Positions 15,464 to 24,339 of a stretch of 36,265 nucleotides of DNA are shown piece after piece (position 1 is the first letter of the stretch; every line of letters starts with the position of its first letter). Below the pieces are notes generated by a model. It searched no databases and had not been told where the DNA came from. It was given only the letters and a program-made list of their open reading frames with translations. Source of the stretch: Elainella sp. Prado103 (lineage in GTDB: Bacteria; Cyanobacteriota; Cyanobacteriia; Elainellales; Elainellaceae); NCBI GenBank assembly GCA_025454395.1, contig JALOOM010000045.1, forward strand, positions 1-36,265, read 5' to 3'. The translations under genes were made by a program, and so were the position numbers.

Positions 15464-16882
15464 ATGGGTAGACAGCGTTCAATTTTGGCTTTTATTTTGC
15501 TGCTGGCGATCGTCGCCATCGTGGTTTTAGTGCAGGTTCCGCTGCGACTGGGGCTTGACCTACGAGGTGGATCGCAACTGACCCTGCAAGTGAAAACCAC
15601 TGAAACAGTAACTCAGATCACCCCAGAGAAACTGGAAGCAGTCCGGCAGGTGGTCGAAAACCGAGTTAATCCCAACGGCGTACAAGAAATTGTGGTACAG
15701 GTGGTGGGCGAAGATCAGTTGCTGGTGCAGTTGCCAGGGGTGAATGATCCCTCGGAAGCGGAACGGGTGCTGCAAGATGTCGCCAAGTTAGATTTTCGCC
15801 AGCAAAATCCAGGCACTGAGGCCCAGTTTCAAATTGAATTACAGCTTCGCCAACAAAAGCAGCTCGAACTCGATACGCTCAGACAGGCCGGAGAGCCAGC
15901 CGCTATTAATGCCAAGCTAGAGGAACTCAAGTCCAGTGAGCAGGCGATCGCTGCTTTATTCACTAAATCTGAACTGACCGGCGAGAAACTGAGAACGGCC
16001 TATGCGCAGCCACTACAAAACAGTTCGAATGTTTGGGAAGTGGTGCTGAACTTTAACGATCAGGGAGCCAATGAGTTCGCGGAGCTGACAAAAGCCGTGG
16101 CGGGCACTGGGCGGAGCCTAGGGATCTTCCTCGACGATCGCCTCCTGAGTGCGCCACGGGTCGATGCCCAATATGCCGCCACCGGGATTACGGGTGGCAC
16201 AGCTAGCATTACAGGTGGGTTTGATGCTCAAGGAGCAGCTCGATTATCCCAGCAGCTTCAGGGTGGGGCATTGCCTGTACCGATTGAAGTCGTGGAAAAC
16301 CGAACGGTCGGAGCGACGTTAGGGCAAGACAGTATTCAGCGCAGCATTTACGCCGGTCTATTTGGCTTGGCATTGGTGCTGATTTTCATGGTGGTGTACT
16401 ATCGTCTACCAGGCGTAATTGCCGATATAGCGCTTGTGTTCTATGCCCTGTTTAACCTGGCCATTTTTGATGTGGTACCCGTGACCCTGACTCTGCCTGG
16501 AATCGCCGGATTCATCCTCAGTATTGGCATGGCGGTTGATGCCAATGTGCTGATTTTTGAGCGTACTCGCGAAGAGTTACAAACTGGAAAAACCCTCTAT
16601 CGATCGGTCGAGGCCGGCTTCTACCGCGCCTTCTCCAGCATTTTAGATAGCAATGTCACTACCCTGATCGCCTGTGCGGCCCTCTGGTTTTTAGGGGCAG
16701 GCTTGGTGAAAGGATTTGCCCTAACCCTGGCGATCGGGATTGTAGTCAGCATGTTCACCGCTCTCACCTGTAGTCGCACCATGCTATTTGTGGCTCTCAG
16801 CTATCCCGCCCTGCGTAAGCCCCATCTCTTCGCACCCGGACTTCCCTCCGCGACTAAACTTCAGGCAGAGAAAACATCATGA
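15464..16882 (+). CDS. secD: Protein translocase subunit SecD
   Basis: SecD works with SecF beside the SecYEG channel and uses the proton gradient to pull proteins out on the far side of the membrane. The 472-aa protein has an N-terminal membrane segment (about 6-26), the [14 protein letters not shown] motif, a large periplasmic/lumenal P1 domain (about 30-285), and a C-terminal block of five membrane segments. That block includes [24 protein letters not shown], which carries the conserved Asp and Arg of the family. The gene overlaps secF by four bases (ATGA), so translation is coupled. Confidence 0.96.
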   Translation: MGRQRSILAFILLLAIVAIVVLVQVPLRLGLDLRGGSQLTLQVKTTETVTQITPEKLEAVRQVVENRVNPNGVQEIVVQVVGEDQLLVQLPGVNDPSEAERVLQDVAKLDFRQQNPGTEAQFQIELQLRQQKQLELDTLRQAGEPAAINAKLEELKSSEQAIAALFTKSELTGEKLRTAYAQPLQNSSNVWEVVLNFNDQGANEFAELTKAVAGTGRSLGIFLDDRLLSAPRVDAQYAATGITGGTASITGGFDAQGAARLSQQLQGGALPVPIEVVENRTVGATLGQDSIQRSIYAGLFGLALVLIFMVVYYRLPGVIADIALVFYALFNLAIFDVVPVTLTLPGIAGFILSIGMAVDANVLIFERTREELQTGKTLYRSVEAGFYRAFSSILDSNVTTLIACAALWFLGAGLVKGFALTLAIGIVVSMFTALTCSRTMLFVALSYPALRKPHLFAPGLPSATKLQAEKTS

Positions 16883-17847
16883 AATTGCAAGTTATTCGCC
16901 AGCGATCCCTATGGTGGGCGATCTCCTCTCTGGTAATCTTCAGTGGCATTGCGGCAATGGGGGTATTGTGGAATCAAACCCAAATGCCGCTTCGTCCCAG
17001 CTTAGACTTTGTGGGCGGAACGCGATTGCAGCTTGAGTTAGATTGCAATCAACCCAACAATTGTGATCAACCGATCGATCCGGCTGCTATCCGCACCGTT
17101 CTCACTAATCAAGGGCTCGAAAGCAGTAGCATTCAAGTGGTTGGGGATGAAAAGCAAGCCCTATCAATCCGCACTTCGACGCTGAATGTGGATCAGCGGA
17201 ACCAGTTGGTTTCAGCCTTAACCCAGGAGATCGGCCAATTTGCCGCTGACAAAACCCAGATTGATACGGTCGGGCCCACCCTGGGGCGACAACTCTTTCG
17301 ATCCGGTCTGACTGCCCTACTGGTTGCCTTCGCCGGGATTATGATCTACCTGAGCTTGCGATTTCAGTTTGACTATGCTGTATTTGCGATCGTAGCGCTC
17401 CTACATGACGTGCTGGTGACCGTCGGGATTTTTGCCATTTTAGGGCTCATCGCTGGAGTCGAAGTTGATAGCTTATTTATTGTCTCTCTGCTCACCATCG
17501 TCGGTTTTTCGGTCAACGATACCGTGGTGATTTACGATCGAATTCGAGAAACCATTCAAGTCAACGGTAATCGATCGATCAATGACATTGTTGATGATGC
17601 GGTGAATCAGACCTTGGGGCGTTCGATCAACACCACCCTGACCACCCTGTTACCGCTGATTGCCATTTTCTTGCTGGGGGGCGCAACCCTGAAGTATTTT
17701 GCCCTAGCGCTGATTATTGGTTTTATTGCTGGTGCCTATTCCAGTATTTTCATTGCCAGTACCCTACTAGCTTGGTGGCGGGTTCGATCGGGTCAAGAAA
17801 TTGCGGGAGTGCCCACTGAACCTCTTGATGTTGCAGAAGAAGGATAG
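16879..17847 (+). CDS. secF: Protein translocase subunit SecF
   Basis: SecF pairs with SecD to drive late steps of Sec-dependent export. The 322-aa protein shows the first membrane segment (about 10-30), the [13 protein letters not shown] motif, a shorter lumenal domain with two Cys ([12 protein letters not shown]), and five C-terminal membrane segments with [19 protein letters not shown], the SecF version of the signature. It begins within the secD stop and ends ten bases before the next gene. Confidence 0.96.
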   Translation: MKLQVIRQRSLWWAISSLVIFSGIAAMGVLWNQTQMPLRPSLDFVGGTRLQLELDCNQPNNCDQPIDPAAIRTVLTNQGLESSSIQVVGDEKQALSIRTSTLNVDQRNQLVSALTQEIGQFAADKTQIDTVGPTLGRQLFRSGLTALLVAFAGIMIYLSLRFQFDYAVFAIVALLHDVLVTVGIFAILGLIAGVEVDSLFIVSLLTIVGFSVNDTVVIYDRIRETIQVNGNRSINDIVDDAVNQTLGRSINTTLTTLLPLIAIFLLGGATLKYFALALIIGFIAGAYSSIFIASTLLAWWRVRSGQEIAGVPTEPLDVAEEG

Positions 17848-17857
17848 CCCTTAACCT

Positions 17858-18508
17858 ATGCCCAAAAAGCCAGTGGTGACAGAACAGCGGGTCGTTTTGC
17901 CAAACGTGAGCTGGCAACAGTTTGAGACGTTATTGAGTGAGCTGGGTGATGAACGCCAAACCCGTCTCACCTATCTACGCGGCAAGTTGGAAATGATGAC
18001 TCCCGTGGAAGCCCACGATCGATGTAGTAAATTGATCGATTCGTTGATTCTGGTGTTAGCAGATGAACTGAAACTGCCCCTGACCGCGGTGCTGCCGGTT
18101 TTGCTGAAGCATGAACCCATGGGTTGTGCTACTGAACCGGATGCTTGCTACTACTTGGAAAATCGTTCTCAAATTGGCCATGGGATTGATCTCAGTCAAG
18201 CGATCCCCCCTGACCTGCTGGTGGAAGTGGCGCTCACCAAAAGCAGTATAGACAAGCTGCCTATCTATGAAACCATGGGTATTCCAGAGGTTTGGCGCTA
18301 CATTACGACCTTGGGAGACGACATGCTGAAGGGCAAACTGTTGATTTACCATCTCAAGTCAGATGGCTATGTTGAAAGTCGGGTCAGTCAGGCGTTTCCG
18401 TTTTTAGCTGCTGATCGCATCTTGGCCTTTCTGGAGCAAAGTGACTCAATGAGTTTAGCTACCGCACTGCGGGTTTTACGATCGTGGGTGCAGCAGCAAC
18501 AACAGTAA
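17858..18508 (+). CDS. Uma2-family (DUF820) putative PD-(D/E)XK nuclease
   Basis: The 216-aa protein belongs to the Uma2/DUF820 family, which is expanded in cyanobacteria and has a restriction-endonuclease-like fold. Its true substrate is unknown. Visible family features are [18 protein letters not shown] (Glu45), [10 protein letters not shown] (Asp96), [21 protein letters not shown] (Asp119, Glu123, Lys133) and the GIPEVWRYI strand. The likely metal-binding residues are therefore kept. A poly-Gln tail ends the protein. It lies 10 bases after secF and 10 bases before mutS, all on one strand, so it is probably in the same transcript. Uma2 genes are often isolated or mobile, so its place inside this housekeeping cluster may be accidental. 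Confidence 0.88.
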   Translation: MPKKPVVTEQRVVLPNVSWQQFETLLSELGDERQTRLTYLRGKLEMMTPVEAHDRCSKLIDSLILVLADELKLPLTAVLPVLLKHEPMGCATEPDACYYLENRSQIGHGIDLSQAIPPDLLVEVALTKSSIDKLPIYETMGIPEVWRYITTLGDDMLKGKLLIYHLKSDGYVESRVSQAFPFLAADRILAFLEQSDSMSLATALRVLRSWVQQQQQ

Positions 18509-18518
18509 ACTAGGACTC

Positions 18519-21218
18519 ATGATCGATCCCGCCTCTGCCTCTGCTTCTTCGACCGACCCGACCCTGCCCTTACCAGATCGGCTGGTTAAACATGCCGTGC
18601 GATACACCGATCATCGATCGGTCAACTGGGACGATCTAACTCCTATGATGCGCCACTATGTGGAGCTGAAAGATCAATACCCCCATGCCTTGTTGCTGTA
18701 CCGAGTCGGGGATTTTTTCGAAACTTTCTTTCAGGATGCGATCTCCGTCTCACGAGAGCTAGAACTGGTGCTGACAGCCAAAGATGGGGGTAAAGAGGTT
18801 GGGAAGGTACCCTTGGCAGGGATTCCGCACCATGCCTTGGATCGGTATTGTGCCCTCCTGGTGGAGCGGGGCTATGCCGTCGCCATTTGCGATCAAACCG
18901 AGGATGCCTCTGAAGCGCAAGGGCGGCTGGTGCAGCGCGAAATAACGCGAGTGATTACACCGGGCACAGTGCTGGAAGAAGGCATGTTGAATGCTCGACG
19001 TAACAACTTCCTTGCTGCCGTGGTGATCGCAGGTCATCACTGGGGATTAGCCTATGCCGATATTTCAACCGGCGAGTTTTTGACGACTCAATCGACTCAG
19101 CTTGATCAACTTCATCAAGAACTGCTGCGGTTACAGCCGTCTGAAGTGCTGGTGCCAACCCATGCACCCGACTTAGGGCGATTGCTGCGACCAGGCGATC
19201 GATCCGCTCATCATCCCGATCTGCCCGACTGTTTACCCCCACAATTCTGCTATACCCTCCGCAGCCAGACTCCTTTCCTGCTCAGTGAAGCCCGTCAAAA
19301 GTTACTAGAGCAGTTTCGGGTGCGATCGTTAGAGGGCATGGGTTGCGATCATTTACCCTTGGCGGTGCGGGCAGCAGGGGGATTGCTCGACTATTTGGCA
19401 GATACCCAACGCACCCATGAAATTTTGCTGCGGCCGCTTTGCACCTACACCTTAACGGAATATTTGGTGATCGATCACCAAACTCGTCGCAATCTGGAAA
19501 TCACCCAAACTAGCCGGGATGGCACGTTCCATGGATCGCTGCTGTGGGCTCTCGATCGCACCGTCACGGCAATGGGAGGGCGAACCTTGCGTCGCTGGTT
19601 GTTGCAGCCCTTGTTGGATATCCCAGCCATTCAAGCCCGCCAAGATACAATTCAAGAACTGATCGCCCAGGGCAGTTTGCGGCAGAGCCTTCAGCAGTTA
19701 CTCAAGCAAATTTATGACATGGAGCGCTTAACCGGACGATCGGGATCGGGGACTGCCAATGCGCGAGATCTGGTGGCGCTGGCCGATTCGCTGCAACGTC
19801 TCCCGGAATTGGCTGCCCTTGTTTCTAAGGCCACCTCTCCTTACCTCACGCCGCTCCAAACTGTTGCACCGGAGTTAGAAGCATTGGGCGATCGGCTCAA
19901 GGCGCATCTGGTCGATCAGCCGCCCATCCACCTGACTGAAGGACACCTGATTCGATCGGGGGTAAATCCTCAGTTAGATGCACTGCGGCAACAAATTGAA
20001 GCCGACGAACAGTGGATCGCTAATCTGGAAACGACGGAACGACAACGAACCGGCATTGCCACATTAAAAGTAGGCTATAACAAAACTTTTGGCTATTACA
20101 TTAGCATCTCACGGGCTAAATCGAATGAGACACCTCCGGCAGGCTATGTCCGTAAGCAAACATTAACCAATGAAGAACGCTATATCACCAGCGAACTGAA
20201 AGAGAAAGAGAGTGCTTTGATGACTGCTCAAAGTGAGCTGGGTAAATTAGAATATGACATTTTTGTAGCCCTTCGATCGGAAGTCAGCCAGGATGCCGAT
20301 CAAATTCGATCGGTAGCGCAGATGATTGCAGCAGTGGATGCACTGTGCGGATTAGCAGAAATCGCTGTGTATCAGGGCTATTGCCGTCCTGAAATGGTAC
20401 CCAGTCGGGAGATTTCGATCGAACAAGGTCGCCACCCTGTTGTGGAGCAATCATTGCCCTCAGGCTTTTTTGTCCCTAACTGCACTAAATTGGGTCAACT
20501 CACCGCTGCCCCTATTCCTGATTTAATTATTCTCACTGGCCCAAATGCCAGCGGCAAAAGCTGTTATTTACGCCAAGTGGGACTCATTCAACTTTTGGCG
20601 CAGATCGGTAGTTTTGTCCCGGCTAAAACGGCGCGGTTAGGGATTTGTGATCGTATCTTCACGCGAGTAGGTGCCGTTGATGATCTGGCAACTGGACAGT
20701 CCACGTTTATGGTGGAAATGAACGAAACTGCGAATATTCTCAATCATGCAACTGCAAATTCTTTGGTGTTACTGGACGAAATTGGGCGAGGCACCGCGAC
20801 CTTCGATGGTTTATCGATCGCTTGGGCTGTAGCAGAATATTTAGCCTTGGAAATTCGAGCCCGCACAATTTTTGCGACCCATTACCACGAACTGAATGAG
20901 TTAGCGTCTATGGTGGATAATGTTGCCAATTATCAGGTCGTAGTCCAGGAATTTCCAGATCGGATTGTGTTTTTGCATCAGGTGCGCCCCGGTGGGGCCG
21001 ATCGTTCCTATGGGATTGAAGCAGGACGATTGGCGGGTTTACCTGCACCAGTGATCGACCGCGCCAAACAGGTGATGCATCAAATCGAGCAGCATTCCAA
21101 AATCGCTGTGGGATTGCGTCAGTCTAACGGATCAGGGGGAAAACCAGCCGCTGCCGATCAACCGAGGGGCAATCGCCCAGAGATGGATGCAGCTCAGCTC
21201 GACATTTTTGGAGCATAG
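18519..21218 (+). CDS. mutS: DNA mismatch repair protein MutS
   Basis: MutS binds mismatches and small loops and starts repair with MutL. The 899-aa protein is full length. The mismatch-recognition domain has the Phe-x-Glu motif in GDFFETFF (Phe66, Glu68). The core and clamp domains follow. The ATPase domain has Walker A GPNASGKS (about 674-681), Walker [17 protein letters not shown] and FATHYHEL. Walker A reads NASGKSC rather than the common NMAGKST but keeps the Gly-Lys-Ser core. A C-terminal tail follows. There are about 30 extra residues before the first domain. AGGA lies three bases before the ATG. It is the last gene of the secD-secF-Uma2-mutS run. No frame break or missing catalytic residue is seen. 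Confidence 0.96.
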   Translation: MIDPASASASSTDPTLPLPDRLVKHAVRYTDHRSVNWDDLTPMMRHYVELKDQYPHALLLYRVGDFFETFFQDAISVSRELELVLTAKDGGKEVGKVPLAGIPHHALDRYCALLVERGYAVAICDQTEDASEAQGRLVQREITRVITPGTVLEEGMLNARRNNFLAAVVIAGHHWGLAYADISTGEFLTTQSTQLDQLHQELLRLQPSEVLVPTHAPDLGRLLRPGDRSAHHPDLPDCLPPQFCYTLRSQTPFLLSEARQKLLEQFRVRSLEGMGCDHLPLAVRAAGGLLDYLADTQRTHEILLRPLCTYTLTEYLVIDHQTRRNLEITQTSRDGTFHGSLLWALDRTVTAMGGRTLRRWLLQPLLDIPAIQARQDTIQELIAQGSLRQSLQQLLKQIYDMERLTGRSGSGTANARDLVALADSLQRLPELAALVSKATSPYLTPLQTVAPELEALGDRLKAHLVDQPPIHLTEGHLIRSGVNPQLDALRQQIEADEQWIANLETTERQRTGIATLKVGYNKTFGYYISISRAKSNETPPAGYVRKQTLTNEERYITSELKEKESALMTAQSELGKLEYDIFVALRSEVSQDADQIRSVAQMIAAVDALCGLAEIAVYQGYCRPEMVPSREISIEQGRHPVVEQSLPSGFFVPNCTKLGQLTAAPIPDLIILTGPNASGKSCYLRQVGLIQLLAQIGSFVPAKTARLGICDRIFTRVGAVDDLATGQSTFMVEMNETANILNHATANSLVLLDEIGRGTATFDGLSIAWAVAEYLALEIRARTIFATHYHELNELASMVDNVANYQVVVQEFPDRIVFLHQVRPGGADRSYGIEAGRLAGLPAPVIDRAKQVMHQIEQHSKIAVGLRQSNGSGGKPAAADQPRGNRPEMDAAQLDIFGA

Positions 21219-21321
21219 ATGTTTTGTGGCTCTGCTCTGGCTGCCCGATCGGATTCCAGTGCCGGTATGTCTTAGTCCTGAATGATTTTGTCTCAAAAAA
21301 CCTGTCAGTGTTAAACCCACT

Positions 21322-23130
21322 ATGTTCATCGATCGTCGCCTCCGATTGTTCACTTGCTTCTTCTCGATCGCATTTACGCTACTTTTAATTGCGCCTCTCT
21401 CAGCTCAAGATCTGCCCGCACTAGAATCTGGTCACCCGCTTGATGGCAACTTGATTGATGGCAACCTGATTGATGGCAACTTGATTGATGGCTACCCTGT
21501 TCTCCTGGACGGTAAAGAGGTATTTCGGGTGCGTCAAGGCGTTGCAGGGGTTGTTTCAGCGAAAGAACGGGCTGCCATCATTACACAACGCCTCGATCTG
21601 ATTGCCAACGATCCAAATATCACGCTAGACACAATCCGCATCGAGGAACAGAGCAATACCTCAGTGGTGAAAGCCGGTGATGTCATCCTATTTACGGTAC
21701 GGGATACCGACCAAGAGCCTGGTCGCACTCGGCAACAATTGGCTGAAAAAGCCGTACAAATTCTGCGGCCAAACATCACTGAATATCGAGAGAATCGCAG
21801 TATTCAGAAACTGATCCGCGGCATCATTCTCACCATCGTCAGTACTATCGGGCTCTTGCTATTTGGACTGCTCCTGCAACGGTTCGTCTCGCAACTGCTG
21901 ATCCGCATTCAAACAGCAAGCCGTCGAGATAGATTGGATCTGAGCATCCAACGGTTCCAAGTTTTGGGTTCAGCCGCCACTGGATTTTTGCTGTCTAGCC
22001 TGGTTCAGCTTTTTCGCCTCATGCTGATTCTGGTTAGTCTTTATCTCTATATTCCGTTCGTGTTGAGCCAGTTTCCAGTCACTCAGGCGATCGGCGATTC
22101 GATTTTTCAAGATATTGCCTATCGATTTAATCAGGCTGGGGGTGGGTTCGTGCAATATCTGCCTAATCTGGCCATGATCGTGCTCATTGTTTTCCTCACC
22201 TCCTACATGATTAAGTTTGCCAAGTTGGTAATTATTGAACTCGGACGCGATGATGCTTATTCCTGGTTTTATCCAGAATGGGTTCGTCCTACCGTTCGTT
22301 TGTTCACCTTTTTGATTATTGCGATCGCAGGCGTGGTGGCGGGCCCTTATTTACCAGGGTTTGGCTCTCCAGCCTTCCAGGGTATCTCATTATTTTTAGG
22401 AGCTTTACTGACCTTAGGTTCTTCTTCAGCGGTCGCCAACACCATTTCTGGCATCATTTTAATTTATACGCGGGCATTTCAGATTGGCGATTTAATTCGT
22501 ATCGGCAATATCACAGGTGAAGTGATTGAAAAGTCACTCTTTGTCACCCGGTTGCTGACTCCCAAGCAAGAGGTGATCACCATTCCGAACTCTTCAGTTC
22601 TCAATAGCAATGTGGTCAACTTCACAGCCATTTCCCGCCAAGAAAATCGCTACTTGGTGCTATATACCACCGTCACCCTGGGTTATGACGCGCCTTGGCG
22701 GCAAGTCCATGAAGTGTTAATTTCAGCGGCCAAAGCCACGGATCATATTGTGTCCGAACCCAGGCCTTTTGTCCTGCAAACTAGCTTAAATGACTATCAC
22801 GTCAGCTATGAAATTAATGCTTTTACTGATTGCCCCCAGCAAATGCCATTGATCTATTCCGCGCTCCATCAAAACATTCAAGATTATTGTAATCAAGCTG
22901 GAATCGAAATCCTGTCTCCTGCTTTCTCCGCTTTACGAGATGGCAATCATTCGACCATTCCGTCCGACAATTTGCCTGCCGATTACCAAACGCCCTCCTT
23001 TCGGATTCAAACCTCTCCCCATTCCCCAACGGCCGCCTATACTGCTAATCCAGTTCCTAACTCCAATCCCACTGCTCCCCCTACCCCGGCTGATAGTTTT
23101 TCGAGTCAGGATTTCCCAACCCCGATCTAA
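21322..23130 (+). CDS. MscS-family mechanosensitive ion channel
   Basis: The 602-aa protein is a large MscS-type channel that would open under membrane tension to release solutes after osmotic downshift. It has a signal peptide (about 1-28, cleavage near SAQ-D), a periplasmic domain to about 160 with a DGNLI repeat at 41-56, several membrane segments between about 165 and 390, and the MscS beta domain. The pore-lining helix is GALLTLGSSSAVANTISGIILIYTRAF, followed by IGDLIRIGNITGEVIEKSLFVTRLLT and EVITIPNSSVLNSNVVN. A Ser/Pro/Thr-rich tail (about 545-602) is probably disordered. An uncharacterised periplasmic N-terminal domain is common in cyanobacterial members. There is no close partner gene. 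Confidence 0.9.
   Translation: MFIDRRLRLFTCFFSIAFTLLLIAPLSAQDLPALESGHPLDGNLIDGNLIDGNLIDGYPVLLDGKEVFRVRQGVAGVVSAKERAAIITQRLDLIANDPNITLDTIRIEEQSNTSVVKAGDVILFTVRDTDQEPGRTRQQLAEKAVQILRPNITEYRENRSIQKLIRGIILTIVSTIGLLLFGLLLQRFVSQLLIRIQTASRRDRLDLSIQRFQVLGSAATGFLLSSLVQLFRLMLILVSLYLYIPFVLSQFPVTQAIGDSIFQDIAYRFNQAGGGFVQYLPNLAMIVLIVFLTSYMIKFAKLVIIELGRDDAYSWFYPEWVRPTVRLFTFLIIAIAGVVAGPYLPGFGSPAFQGISLFLGALLTLGSSSAVANTISGIILIYTRAFQIGDLIRIGNITGEVIEKSLFVTRLLTPKQEVITIPNSSVLNSNVVNFTAISRQENRYLVLYTTVTLGYDAPWRQVHEVLISAAKATDHIVSEPRPFVLQTSLNDYHVSYEINAFTDCPQQMPLIYSALHQNIQDYCNQAGIEILSPAFSALRDGNHSTIPSDNLPADYQTPSFRIQTSPHSPTAAYTANPVPNSNPTAPPTPADSFSSQDFPTPI
21443..21487. repeat. In-frame tandem repeat, 15-bp unit, 3 copies, in MscS gene
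   Basis: GATGGCAACTTGATT starts at 21443, 21458 and 21473, with a partial fourth at 21488. It encodes the DGNLI pentapeptides just after the signal peptide. Confidence 0.93.
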
Positions 23131-23251
23131 CTCTGCTCACTCTATCCCCGCTCAATTTCCACGCTTGCGTTCACTCTCTCGCCTTTATTCCCCATTCCAT
23201 TCTGAAAATTCCATCACAAATCGATCGACCAAAGTCCCCCAGGGAGGCATA

Positions 23252-23272
23252 ATGAAAAAATTGATTTGGTAG
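23252..23272 (+). CDS. Six-codon leader-like ORF
   Basis: ATG AAA AAA TTG ATT TGG TAG encodes MKKLIW and is preceded by AGGGAGG at 23241-23247, the best ribosome binding site in this spacer. It ends 13 bases before the GTG start of the next gene, whose own binding site is weak. It may be a translated leader that feeds ribosomes to, or regulates, that gene. It could also be chance. Confidence 0.35.
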   Translation: MKKLIW

Positions 23273-23285
23273 ATTGTGACTGTCT

Positions 23286-23603
23286 GTGAAGTACTTTTTT
23301 CTCTCAGAAGGTTGGAGCATTGGTCGGGTGTGGGAATTTGGCGGTCTCTGGAATGAAGGAGCCTGGCAGCGCAAACCGCAAATTGAACAGACCAACCTTT
23401 GCATTTTGGAAAACAACGAGCGGCTCTGGCTTTACCGCGTTGAAGAAGCCGTGATTATGGTCGAAGTCAAAGCGATCGATCCAGAATTAAATCGCCCTGC
23501 CAGTCGATCGATCACCAACGTGGTTCTCAAGCGTCTGATCACGGCCGAGCAGGCGATCGAGCTACTTTGTAAGGCAGAAACCTGTTTCAATAAGGCGAAT
23601 TAG
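23286..23603 (+). CDS. Small conserved cyanobacterial protein of unknown function
   Basis: This 105-aa protein begins MKYFFLSEGWSIGRVWEFGGLWNEGAWQRKPQIEQTNLCI. I recognise it as a pattern shared by cyanobacteria but not tied to any named function. The middle, ILENNERLWLYRVEEAVIMVEVKA, suggests a beta-rich fold. The last third (TNVVLKRLITAEQAIELLCKAE) is helical. No signal or membrane segment is present. The start is GTG, because no ATG is available and the protein pattern begins at this codon. The six-codon ORF just upstream may affect its translation. Confidence 0.72.
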   Translation: MKYFFLSEGWSIGRVWEFGGLWNEGAWQRKPQIEQTNLCILENNERLWLYRVEEAVIMVEVKAIDPELNRPASRSITNVVLKRLITAEQAIELLCKAETCFNKAN

Positions 23604-23725
23604 CAGCCCTGAAAATTCATCATTCAGTCAATTCTCCCCTGATCAGCTCACGCTCAATCACCCATCCTCCTCAAATCATCAGGATAGCGCCATAGGATAG
23701 CAGCCATGGCAGCCCCTGAATGCAT

Positions 23726-24322
23726 TCAATCTGGATCCTGCTTGGTGCGACGAGGATGGTGACGTTCTGGCTGGCTGGATTGTCGTTCATACCAGAATCG
23801 CCATTCGGTAGAGCTGCGGATCGCGATCCAGAGGAGGAGGAGCACAATCAGTCCTCCTTGTTGGGGAGCATCTAAAGCCAAAAGGACCAAAGCGACACAG
23901 AGAAAATCTTGAATGAAAATCACCCAGATGGGGAGCCCTCGCAACCGATAGGCCCAACCGACTTGCACCAGATGGAGCACAAAAGCCAAAAGCCCTCCCA
24001 CGATCGCTAAAATCCAGCTCAGGGAGGCATCTAACTGGGTTGTGCGAGCAACTGTCATGCCTACGATCGCTCCTACTAAGGGGCTAACCGTCAGTTGCAC
24101 AATTTGCAGGAGGCGCTGTCCGAGTGGTTCCTTGGAGCACAGCAGCTCGATCAAAGACCAACTGACCAAAACCCCCAGTACGATCGGCGGCGGAATCTGG
24201 GATAGGAGAGGCACATTGGCCCATAAATCATCGCTGTAGAGTAGTCCAATCAACAGTAAGGGGAGGGCGATCCGCATACCAACCGCTGCCGAGAGAGAGA
24301 GGGCAGCCAGAACCTCTAACAT
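23726..24322 (-). CDS. DUF4126 family membrane protein
   Basis: The 198-aa protein consists mostly of hydrophobic helices: about 4-28, 46-60, 78-92, 101-122 and 131-170, with a basic hydrophilic tail (QSSQPERHHPRRTKQ). The sequence MLEVLAALSLSAAVGMRIALPLLLIGLL and the later AIVGGLLAFVLHLVQVGWAYRLR fit DUF4126, a family of inner-membrane proteins of unknown role. A GGAGGA site eight bases before the ATG (complement of 24331-24336) supports the start. It begins 17 bases after the stop of the histidine kinase gene on the same strand, so the two are likely cotranscribed. Confidence 0.82.
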   Translation of the reverse strand: MLEVLAALSLSAAVGMRIALPLLLIGLLYSDDLWANVPLLSQIPPPIVLGVLVSWSLIELLCSKEPLGQRLLQIVQLTVSPLVGAIVGMTVARTTQLDASLSWILAIVGGLLAFVLHLVQVGWAYRLRGLPIWVIFIQDFLCVALVLLALDAPQQGGLIVLLLLWIAIRSSTEWRFWYERQSSQPERHHPRRTKQDPD

Positions 24323-24339
24323 GTCTGATCTCCTCCAAC

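Noticed and set aside
17858-18508. Uma2 gene as proof of a mobile element
   Set aside because: No transposase, terminal repeats or target duplication surround it, and the junctions with secF and mutS are tight and clean.
18519-21218. Defective mutS as the cause of the tandem repeats
   Set aside because: All MutS motifs and the full length are present. The Walker A variation keeps the nucleotide-binding core.
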